Source of the DNA: Yeosuana sp043876835
Lineage (GTDB): Bacteria; Bacteroidota; Bacteroidia; Flavobacteriales; Flavobacteriaceae
Direction: 5' to 3'
Assembly: GCF_043876835.1 (NCBI RefSeq)
Contig: NZ_JBAWJZ010000008.1
Location: forward strand, 121,581-185,580
DNA length: 64,000 bases
The notes under the pieces are model-generated. The model searched no databases and had not been told where the DNA came from. It saw only the letters and a program-made list of their open reading frames with translations. Positions 35,507 through 42,226 of the stretch are shown here, in pieces; the first letter of the stretch is position 1; every line of letters begins with the position of its first letter. A program made the translations under genes and the position numbers.

Positions 35507-36448
35507 ATGAAGACTATAAAATTACTTTTAAGTTTTGCTTTAGCAACAACACTTTTTACTTCTTGTTATACAGAAGTTGTAGTAGACGATTATATTGATG
35601 AACCAACAATTTCGTTAAACCAATTATTAGGGGCCTATGAGTTGTGGTATGTAGACATTAATGAAACCATTGGATATGGTTCAACACCATTTTTGCAAAA
35701 GGCTTTTACACTGTCTTTTAGAAACGGAACCATGTTTGCCAACAATAATTTGGTAGGTATAGGAAGTACAGGAAATGGTTTTGGAATTGCAGTTGCAGAT
35801 TATAATGCGTATGACATGATTTTAGATGTACATCATGATGTTGATGGACTTTCAACCTTTGATGTGTATCAAGTAAATAATAACACCTTAGAACTTTACA
35901 ATCCAAATAACGATACATCTTACTTTTTAAAGGGTTATCAACGCAGCAATTTTGATTATGATTTTGTTTTTTACGATAACATTCACTATTTCTTGCAAGA
36001 ATATGAAGCTTGGGAAAAAACATATACCAGTGATTTTGGAGCCATTAATGAGTTTGACAATGAAAACTTCTTACAGTTTTTAGCAGGAGGCAACGATTCA
36101 GAATTTAGAAGCTCTCAAGATGCGCCTGGAACAAGTGTTTCTAATTTATATTGGGATTATACAGGAGTTTATGGAGTTGGTAACGTAAGTGGTAATATGT
36201 ACTTGAAAACTTTAACATTAGATTATGATTTCTTCAACAATGAACACTTTGAATTAAGCGTTATAAATGACGGAAAGATTGAGTTATATCATCCAGCATC
36301 ACAAACCGTTTACGATTTTGTTGGCAGAGGTTATATTCAATTCTTGAAAACATCAAATACAAAAAATAGTACTGCTACGTCAACAGAAAAGTTGCGTAAA
36401 GAAAGAAAAGATAAGGTAGAAAATCCAAGAGAGAGCACTCGTGGATAA
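35507..36448 (+). CDS. Hypothetical lipoprotein, 313 aa
   Basis: An outer-envelope lipoprotein I cannot assign. ATG 35507 gives MKTIKLLLSFALATTLFTSC with a clear lipobox; GTG 35501 is two codons upstream. The mature part has two similar halves: one with WYVDINETIGYGSTPFLQKAF and a GIAVADYNAYDMI stretch, and one with LQFLAGGNDSEFRSSQDAPG and NLYWDYTGVYGVGNVSG. It is rich in N, D, F and Y. Both halves end in YELF/YHPASQTVYDFVG-like strands, suggesting repeated beta domains. The C-terminus is strongly basic (LRKERKDKVENPRE), unusual for a lipoprotein. Confidence 0.7.
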   Translation: MKTIKLLLSFALATTLFTSCYTEVVVDDYIDEPTISLNQLLGAYELWYVDINETIGYGSTPFLQKAFTLSFRNGTMFANNNLVGIGSTGNGFGIAVADYNAYDMILDVHHDVDGLSTFDVYQVNNNTLELYNPNNDTSYFLKGYQRSNFDYDFVFYDNIHYFLQEYEAWEKTYTSDFGAINEFDNENFLQFLAGGNDSEFRSSQDAPGTSVSNLYWDYTGVYGVGNVSGNMYLKTLTLDYDFFNNEHFELSVINDGKIELYHPASQTVYDFVGRGYIQFLKTSNTKNSTATSTEKLRKERKDKVENPRESTRG

Positions 36449-36481
36449 CATATAGTTAGTTTGGTTGGTTATTTAGTTTTG

Positions 36482-36517
36482 AAACCGCTTAAAAGCTCCT
36501 TGCTTCAAGCGGTTTTT
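36482..36517 (+). terminator. Terminator after the 313-aa lipoprotein gene
   Basis: Arms aaaccgctt (36482-36490) and aagcggttt (36507-36515) with a 16-base loop, followed by a T run. It separates this gene from the convergent namZ-like gene. Confidence 0.8.
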
Positions 36518-36523
36518 CTTTAT

Positions 36524-37771
36524 TTAAGGATATATTAAATACTTTTCCCTTATTTTTTTGAATTCAGATAAATCATTTTGCCAAGTAGCTTTAATGTCTT
36601 CAAAAGTAAGTCCTTGCTCAATTTGCTCTTTCAGTTTTGTTGTACCAGCTAATTTGTCAAAAGCCTCTTTATCGAAGAACGTTTCTTTATGAGAAGATGC
36701 GTGGTAGGCATCAATGAGCCAGTTAAAATTTAGACTACTCAAATTTTCAGCCTTTGATAAATCTAAACCATGACATTCTGTGTTCAAGTGTTTTGGTGTT
36801 TTAGATCCAAAATTTGGTTGAGGTGTAAAGTTGAAATGATACGTTTCAGTTGGCAGGTATGGCGATCCAAAAATTTGAAACTGCATCTCTGTACCTCTTC
36901 CACAGCTAACACTGGTTCCTTCAAACATACACAAACTAGCATATAGGTTTATGGATTTATCATTAGGAAGGTTCGGAGATGGTCTTAAAGGGAGGCTATA
37001 AGTAGATTTATGAGTGTAATTTTTTAAGGGAATTACAGTAAGGTCGCACTGAACGCCATTATTTAACCATTTTTCTCCATTTGTCATTTTAGCATATTCC
37101 CCAATAGTCATTCCGTAAACAATTGGAATTGGACCTAAGCCTTCGTAACTTTTTGATTCTTTTTCTAAAACTGGACCGTCAATGTAATATCCGTTAGGAT
37201 TTGGTCTATCAAGAACTATCACAGGTATTCCATTCTCAGCACATGCCTCCATAACATTATGCAGTGTTGATATATAAGTGTAAAATCGTACTCCAACATC
37301 TTGTATATCAAATACAACAGCATCTGCATTTTGTAAGTGGTTTGGAGTAGGTTTTCTGTAATTATATATTTGTTTGGGGTTTTCACTTTTCCCATACAAT
37401 GATATTATGGGTAATCCTGTTTTTGCATCAATAGCATCAGTTAAATTCTCACCCGCATCAGCATTTCCTCTAAAACCATGTTCGGGAGAAAAAACTTTTA
37501 CAATATTAACCCCTAATGACAATAATGAGTCAACAATATGCTGATTAGGGTTTGCCTTATCGTTTTTAAAAATAACAGACGTGTTATTGGCCACAAAAGC
37601 AATTCTTTTACCTTTTAATAAACTTAAATATTTTTCGGTTTGATTTGCTCCAACAATAATGTTTTCTGTTTCATTCCTTATCGGTGAAGCCTTTTTGTTG
37701 TCATTTGATTTTTTACAACTAAGGCATAATAATATCAGTATTATTGGAAATAGAATTGTGAGTTTTGACAT
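36524..37771 (-). CDS. namZ: NamZ-type exo-beta-N-acetylmuramidase (DUF1343/GH171), lipoprotein paralogue 1
   Basis: A 415-residue lipoprotein; the signal ends LLCLSC (Cys19). The DUF1343 marks are present: GKRIAFVANNTSVI, FSPEHGFRGNADAG, VFDIQDVGVRFYTYISTL, VLDRPNPNGYYIDGP, GMTIGEYAKM and RPSPNLPNDKSINLYASLCMFEGTSVSCGRGTEMQFQIFGSP. The family founder, NamZ of Bacillus subtilis, releases MurNAc from the non-reducing end of peptidoglycan glycans. Placement should be periplasmic or outer-membrane. It is a close paralogue of the gene at 38785-40038 with the same C-terminal block; the two flank an SDR gene 49 and 10 bases away. Confidence 0.88.
   Translation of the reverse strand: MSKLTILFPIILILLCLSCKKSNDNKKASPIRNETENIIVGANQTEKYLSLLKGKRIAFVANNTSVIFKNDKANPNQHIVDSLLSLGVNIVKVFSPEHGFRGNADAGENLTDAIDAKTGLPIISLYGKSENPKQIYNYRKPTPNHLQNADAVVFDIQDVGVRFYTYISTLHNVMEACAENGIPVIVLDRPNPNGYYIDGPVLEKESKSYEGLGPIPIVYGMTIGEYAKMTNGEKWLNNGVQCDLTVIPLKNYTHKSTYSLPLRPSPNLPNDKSINLYASLCMFEGTSVSCGRGTEMQFQIFGSPYLPTETYHFNFTPQPNFGSKTPKHLNTECHGLDLSKAENLSSLNFNWLIDAYHASSHKETFFDKEAFDKLAGTTKLKEQIEQGLTFEDIKATWQNDLSEFKKIREKYLIYP
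36531..36631. repeat. Direct repeat, copy A (3' end of namZ paralogue 1)
   Basis: About 101 bases match 38792-38892 with four mismatches by eye. Both copies encode the C-terminal 30 or so residues of the two NamZ-type lipoproteins. The rest of the paralogues is clearly less alike, so recent gene conversion or recent tandem duplication plus divergence are both possible. Confidence 0.8.
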
Positions 37772-37820
37772 TTTGTAAGTTTTTAGATAAATTATTTTGA
37801 GAATGTCTATGTTTTATTAA

Positions 37821-38774
37821 TTATAACATTATGTGTTCTTTTTCAAAGTAGTGCTCAATGGATTCCTGCACAGCCTGTAAAGAACTATATTTTGGGATGT
37901 AGGTTATTAATTTCTTAGCTTTTGCAATGCTTCCGTTTGGGCTATGTGCTATATGATCCCAGGTTAATTTTGCTTCGGTTTCGCTGACTGTGTTTTTCCA
38001 TTCTTCCCAAGGCAAAAATTTTAGCTTTGCTTGTTTTCCAAACCATTTGGCCATTGCATTGGCATAACCTCTTAAAGTGATAGCTTGCTCTGAAACAATA
38101 TGGAAACTTTCCCCTAATGCATTTGGTCTGTTTTCTATTGTATTTATAAATGCTTGAGCAACATCACTAGCATGTACATGATGGACTGTTTCCATTCCAA
38201 TATTGGGTAAAATTAATTCTTCGCCTTTTGCTAATTTTAAAAATACGTCTGGGTTTAGGTTTCCAGCTGGATTAATAGGTAACCATCCTGGTCCAGTGAT
38301 ATGTCCTGGATGTAATATAGTAGCAGGAAATCCTATTTGTTGCGATTTGAAAAGCAAGTAAGATTCTATTTTAGCTTTATTTATACCATACTGACCAAAT
38401 GGATTACGCTCTTGACTCTCAAGGGTTGGGACTAGTTGGCTGTGTCCATGAACCCACATAGTTCCACAATGAATGAAGTGTTGAATATTTTCTGAAAGTG
38501 CTTCTACAAGTATAGTGGCACTTTCTAAAGTAAAACAAATAAGGTCAATAACAATATCGGCTTTTAATGCTCTTATTTTATCTCCGAAAACACCTTTTTC
38601 TTCAGCTTCTGTTCTATCTATTTTAATTTGTTTTACAAATTCCCATGCTGGAAGGATGTCATAAGGCTTGCTTATATTACGGGTCACACAAATAATCTCG
38701 TGCCCCTTCATGGCCAATTTAGGAATCAGATAGGTGCCGATGTGCCCTGTTCCACCTATTACAACTATTTTCAT
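37821..38774 (-). CDS. Extended SDR / NAD-dependent epimerase-dehydratase family protein
   Basis: A 317-residue soluble protein. The Rossmann motif is GGTGHIG at residues 7-13, and a Y-x3-K pair is present in FGQYGINKAK. ATILHPGHITGPGW and VHHVHASDVAQAFINTIE are typical of extended SDRs acting on nucleotide sugars or related substrates. No substrate can be assigned. It is sandwiched between two namZ paralogues (49 bases before one, 10 bases after the other), so it is probably cotranscribed with them and may act on MurNAc, GlcNAc or a derived sugar acid; that is inference only. Confidence 0.8.
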   Translation of the reverse strand: MKIVVIGGTGHIGTYLIPKLAMKGHEIICVTRNISKPYDILPAWEFVKQIKIDRTEAEEKGVFGDKIRALKADIVIDLICFTLESATILVEALSENIQHFIHCGTMWVHGHSQLVPTLESQERNPFGQYGINKAKIESYLLFKSQQIGFPATILHPGHITGPGWLPINPAGNLNPDVFLKLAKGEELILPNIGMETVHHVHASDVAQAFINTIENRPNALGESFHIVSEQAITLRGYANAMAKWFGKQAKLKFLPWEEWKNTVSETEAKLTWDHIAHSPNGSIAKAKKLITYIPKYSSLQAVQESIEHYFEKEHIML

Positions 38775-38784
38775 CTATTTCCCA

Positions 38785-40038
38785 TCAAGGGTATATTAAA
38801 TACTTTTCTCTTATTTTTTTGAATTCAGATAAATCATCTTGCCATGTAGCTTTAATGTCTTCAAAAGTAAGTCCTCGCTCAATTTGCTCTTTTAATTTAC
38901 CGGTGCCTGCCAATATATTAAAAGACTTTTCTTTGAAAAATTTGTCTTTATCAGAAGTTGCTTTATAGGCGTCTATCAACCAGTTGAAATTCAGGCTACT
39001 TAAATTTTCAGTTTTTGAAAGGTCTAATCCATGGCACACTTGCCCCATGTTTTTAGGGTTTTTCGACCCAAAATTTGGTTGGGGAGTAAAGTTGAATTTA
39101 TAAATATCGCTCGGTAAATCTGGTGAACCAAAAATTTGAAACTGCATTTCTGTTCCTCTACCACAACTAACGTTAGTTCCTTCAAACATACATATGCTTG
39201 CATAAAGGTTTATAGATTTATCGTTAGGAAGGTTTGGTGAAGGTCGAAAAGGAAGACTGTAAGTAGATTTATGAGTGTAATTTTTTAAAGGAATCACAGT
39301 AAGATCACACTGAACACCATTGTTCAGCCACTTTTCGCCATTTATCATTTTAGCGTATTCGCCTATTGTCATTCCATAAACAATTGGCACTGGATGCAGC
39401 CCAACAAAACTTTTAAACTCATTTTCTACTATAGGACCATCAATATAATGTCCGTTAGGGTTTGGTCTATCTAAAACTATTACTGGAATTCCATTTTCAG
39501 CACAAGCTTCCATAATGTAATGCATGGTAGAAAGATAGGTGTAAAAACGAACGCCAACATCTTGAATATCAAAAACCACCAAATCTATATTCTCTAATTG
39601 TTCTTTAGTTGGTTTGAATTTATTACTAGTATCATTATTGTTGTCACCATAAAGCGAAACAATTTGGATGCCCGTTTTTTCGTCAATTTCGTTATTAATA
39701 ATCTCACCAGCATCTACAGTGCCTCTTAAACCGTGTTCAGGAGTAAATATTTTTTCAATTTTTATATTAAGAGATAATAATGAATCTACTAGGTGTTGAT
39801 TAGATTGATTATCATCGCTTTTAAAGATAACCGAAGTATTGTTTGCTGCTATAGCGATCCTTTTCCCTTTTAATAAATCTAAATATGCTTCTGTTTGATT
39901 GGCCCCAACAACAATACTCTCTTTTTCACTTAAAGTTGTAGCTTGTTCTTTGGTTTTTTTCTGACAACTGATTACTGAACTTGACAATATAAATAATACT
40001 GAAAGGAGTAAAAGACTTTTTGAAATTTCTTTTTGCAT
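38785..40038 (-). CDS. namZ: NamZ-type exo-beta-N-acetylmuramidase (DUF1343/GH171), lipoprotein paralogue 2
   Basis: A 417-residue lipoprotein with lipobox SVISC (Cys25) and the same DUF1343 blocks as the paralogue at 36524-37771: GKRIAIAANNTSVI, FTPEHGLRGTVDAG, VFDIQDVGVRFYTYLSTM, VLDRPNPNGHYIDGP and FEGTNVSCGRGTEMQFQIFGSP. The C-terminal EDIKATWQDDLSEFKKIREK block is nearly identical in the two. It lies first in the minus-strand unit after the DeoR-type regulator gene (26-base gap). Two paralogues could differ in preference for peptide-free or stem-bearing MurNAc ends. Confidence 0.88.
   Translation of the reverse strand: MQKEISKSLLLLSVLFILSSSVISCQKKTKEQATTLSEKESIVVGANQTEAYLDLLKGKRIAIAANNTSVIFKSDDNQSNQHLVDSLLSLNIKIEKIFTPEHGLRGTVDAGEIINNEIDEKTGIQIVSLYGDNNNDTSNKFKPTKEQLENIDLVVFDIQDVGVRFYTYLSTMHYIMEACAENGIPVIVLDRPNPNGHYIDGPIVENEFKSFVGLHPVPIVYGMTIGEYAKMINGEKWLNNGVQCDLTVIPLKNYTHKSTYSLPFRPSPNLPNDKSINLYASICMFEGTNVSCGRGTEMQFQIFGSPDLPSDIYKFNFTPQPNFGSKNPKNMGQVCHGLDLSKTENLSSLNFNWLIDAYKATSDKDKFFKEKSFNILAGTGKLKEQIERGLTFEDIKATWQDDLSEFKKIREKYLIYP
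38792..38892. repeat. Direct repeat, copy B (3' end of namZ paralogue 2)
   Basis: Partner of 36531-36631, with four mismatches in about 101 bases by eye. Confidence 0.8.
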
Positions 40039-40064
40039 GGTTAGAGTTTTTATTAAGTTTTTGG

Positions 40065-40814
40065 TTACAATAAATTTATACCTGCTGAAATATAATCTTT
40101 CAGCCTTGGATCTTGCTTATCTAAATCTGTTACTACTGTGTCAATTTCTTTTAAATTACACACATCATAATTAAGTCTTAAGTTTAACTTGTTTGAAGTT
40201 GCTAAATAAACTATATGTTCGGATGCGGTTATCATAGCTTTTTTTATTAATGAAACCTCGTAGCCTTCATCTGTAATACCTTGTTCAATGTTTAAGGCAC
40301 TTACGCCCATAAAACAAATACTCGCTTTTATGTTAGACAGATATTGAATAACATCAATACCTGTAGTAACCATTGAATTTCTCTGAATTTTTCCACCAAT
40401 AAATATGGTCTCTATTAAAGGATGCTCTGTTAATTGCATGGCTATTGGTAAACTATAAGTATAGATTGTAGCTTTTAAATTTTTCGGAAGTAACTTAGCA
40501 AGCATTAAGTTTGTGGTTCCACCACTAATAATAATTATCATACCATCTTCAATTAAAGAAATAGCTTTTTGAGCAATACGAACCTTTCCTTCTCTATTAT
40601 ATATTACATCTTCATTGTAATGATAAAGCTTTTGAATGTTTGAGATTGCTCCACCATGAACTTTGGTAATCATACCTTTGTCATGTAGCTCTTTAATATC
40701 TCTTCTTATGGTGTCTTCAGAAACATCAAGTTTTTCTGATAAAAAACTAGAACTAACCTTTCTATTAATACTTACTTCGTCAATTACTTTTTGTTGTCTC
40801 TCTCTCTTTTTCAT
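40065..40814 (-). CDS. DeoR/GlpR family transcriptional regulator
   Basis: About 249 residues from ATG 40814; a six-codon longer frame starts at TTG 40832. The DNA-binding domain is RERQQKVIDEVSINRKVSSSFLSEKLDVSEDTIRRDIKEL, and the sugar-phosphate isomerase-like effector domain carries IIIISGGTTNLMLAKLLP and the FIGGKIQRNSMVTTG block. DeoR regulators usually respond to a phosphorylated sugar. It is divergent from the murT-like gene and upstream of the namZ pair, so a MurNAc-6P or GlcNAc-6P response is plausible. The intergenic region and both susC promoters share a candidate operator. Confidence 0.93.
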   Translation of the reverse strand: MKKRERQQKVIDEVSINRKVSSSFLSEKLDVSEDTIRRDIKELHDKGMITKVHGGAISNIQKLYHYNEDVIYNREGKVRIAQKAISLIEDGMIIIISGGTTNLMLAKLLPKNLKATIYTYSLPIAMQLTEHPLIETIFIGGKIQRNSMVTTGIDVIQYLSNIKASICFMGVSALNIEQGITDEGYEVSLIKKAMITASEHIVYLATSNKLNLRLNYDVCNLKEIDTVVTDLDKQDPRLKDYISAGINLL

Positions 40815-40879
40815 AAAAACTGATTTCTTCAAAAATAAGATTAAATTAAATTAAAATGCAAATTAATATTTAAAAATAA

Positions 40880-40919
40880 GCATTTTTTTGCTTGTTTAAA
40901 CGCATAAGCATGCATTTGT
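40880..40919. promoter_or_regulatory. Candidate DeoR operator region between divergent genes
   Basis: The 12-mer gcatttttttgc at 40880-40891 is identical to the left half of the palindrome before the first susC gene (42149-42160). Further partial copies (aagcatgcattt, near 40907-40917) lie next to it. The region is between the DeoR-type gene and the -7 box of the murT-like gene. Confidence 0.5.
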
Positions 40920-40932
40920 TTAAAAAAATACA

Positions 40933-40940
40933 TATATTTG
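40933..40940 (+). promoter_or_regulatory. Candidate -7 box of the murT-like gene
   Basis: TATATTTG, an exact TAnnTTTG match, ends 40 bases before the ATG at 40981. It lies just downstream of the candidate operator. Confidence 0.55.
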
Positions 40941-40980
40941 ATAGTATTTTTTTAAAAATTTTAATAAAAATATAAAAATT

Positions 40981-42090
40981 ATGATTATATCAAAGAGATT
41001 AATTTCATTAGATGTTTTAAGAGGAATAACTATTTCATTTATGATTTTAGTAAATAATCCTGGTAGCTGGAAATATGTTTATTCACCTCTTCGGCATGCC
41101 GAGTGGAATGGTTGCACGCCAACAGATTTAGTATTTCCTTTCTTTCTTTTTATTGTTGGTGTGTCTGTATGGTTTTCTTTTGAGAAGTATCAAACCAAAA
41201 TTTCTAAAGTAGCTCTATTTAAAATATTAAAGAGAACCGCAATTATTTTTCTGTTAGGATTACTATTAAATTTATTCCCCTTTTTTGATTTTGATAAAGT
41301 GCGTATTATGGGAGTTTTGCAAAGAATAGCTTTAGCTTATGGAATAGGTTCTATTCTTTGTTTAAGTTTTAAAAGAGATAAATTATTAATTGTTTTAGCC
41401 GTCATTTTATTGGGCTATTGGGCATTGTTGTATTTTGGGTCTGAATTAGATCCGTATTCGTTAAAAGAAAACATCGTCAGGAAATTTGATTTGTTTTTGT
41501 TTGGTGAGAATCATGTATATAAGGGTTTTGGTATTCCTTTTGACCCTGAAGGATTATTGTCTTCTATCCCAGCTGTTGGAACGGTAATCATTGGGTTTTT
41601 GGTTGGTCAAACTATTAGTGTTGAAAAATCCATTTTGTTAAAAATAAAAAAGTTATTATTTCATGGAACTATACTAGTTATTTTAGGTGCTGTTTGGGGG
41701 TTGTTTTTCCCTATTAATAAGGCTTTATGGACAAGTTCTTATGTGCTTTATACTGCTGGATTGGGAACATTATTTTTAGCTTTTTTAATTTTCATCATCG
41801 ATTTTAAAGGATATAAAACTTGGGCAAAACCTTTTGTTCATTTTGGAACTAACCCTCTATTTATATTTGTTTTCTCTGGGTTATATGTAAAAACAATTAT
41901 CTACTTAATTAAATTGCCTGTAACAAACTCAGGTGATAAAATATCGGCCTATCAATATATGTTTGATGAAATATTTTCTCCCATAGCGGGAAACATGAAT
42001 GGTTCATTGCTCTTTGCTTTAACGCATATTGTTGTTTTTTGGCTTATTTGTTTACTTCTTTATAGAAATAAGATTTTTATAAAAATCTAG
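40981..42090 (+). CDS. DUF5009 / COG4299 membrane protein, MurT-like
   Basis: A 369-residue polytopic inner-membrane protein with about ten membrane helices. The opening RLISLDVLRGITISFMILVNNPGSW is the signature of the DUF5009/COG4299 family, related to the membrane part of heparan-alpha-glucosaminide N-acetyltransferase. From memory, a member of this family (MurT) was proposed as the MurNAc transporter of Tannerella forsythia, and its place beside MurQ and NamZ genes here agrees. Transport or transmembrane acetylation of amino sugars are both possible. It has its own promoter, divergent from the DeoR-type gene. Confidence 0.8.
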   Translation: MIISKRLISLDVLRGITISFMILVNNPGSWKYVYSPLRHAEWNGCTPTDLVFPFFLFIVGVSVWFSFEKYQTKISKVALFKILKRTAIIFLLGLLLNLFPFFDFDKVRIMGVLQRIALAYGIGSILCLSFKRDKLLIVLAVILLGYWALLYFGSELDPYSLKENIVRKFDLFLFGENHVYKGFGIPFDPEGLLSSIPAVGTVIIGFLVGQTISVEKSILLKIKKLLFHGTILVILGAVWGLFFPINKALWTSSYVLYTAGLGTLFLAFLIFIIDFKGYKTWAKPFVHFGTNPLFIFVFSGLYVKTIIYLIKLPVTNSGDKISAYQYMFDEIFSPIAGNMNGSLLFALTHIVVFWLICLLLYRNKIFIKI

Positions 42091-42141
42091 GGTTTTTAAT
42101 AATGTCTTTGAATTACGTAAGATAATTCGAATTATTTAATC

Positions 42142-42178
42142 AAAACACGCATTTTTTTGCAAAAAAAATGCGTGTTTT
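42142..42178. promoter_or_regulatory. 37-bp palindromic operator candidate before the first susC
   Basis: Arms aaaacacgcattttttt (42142-42158) and its exact complement (42162-42178) are separated by three bases. It lies 48 bases before the susC ATG and just upstream of TATTTTTA (42192-42199). A palindrome of equal length and like sequence precedes the second susC. It could also act as a terminator for the murT-like gene, 51 bases upstream. Confidence 0.6.
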
Positions 42179-42191
42179 AGATTTATTTTTA

Positions 42192-42199
42192 TATTTTTA
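42192..42199 (+). promoter_or_regulatory. Candidate -7 element of the first susC
   Basis: TATTTTTA differs from TAnnTTTG only in the last base. The same octamer stands at the same distance (27 bases) before the second susC ATG. Confidence 0.45.
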
Positions 42200-42226
42200 G
42201 CTAAAATAACTTAAACTCAATCTCAT

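Noticed and set aside
36524..40038. Gene pair with repeats as a composite mobile element
   Set aside because: The repeats are coding 3' ends of two paralogues; there is no transposase, terminal inverted repeat or target duplication.
42142..42178. Palindrome as a pure terminator of the murT-like gene
   Set aside because: A near copy of the same length occurs before the second susC at the same distance from the ATG, where a terminator already lies 200 bases upstream; a shared operator explains both better, though a double role is possible.
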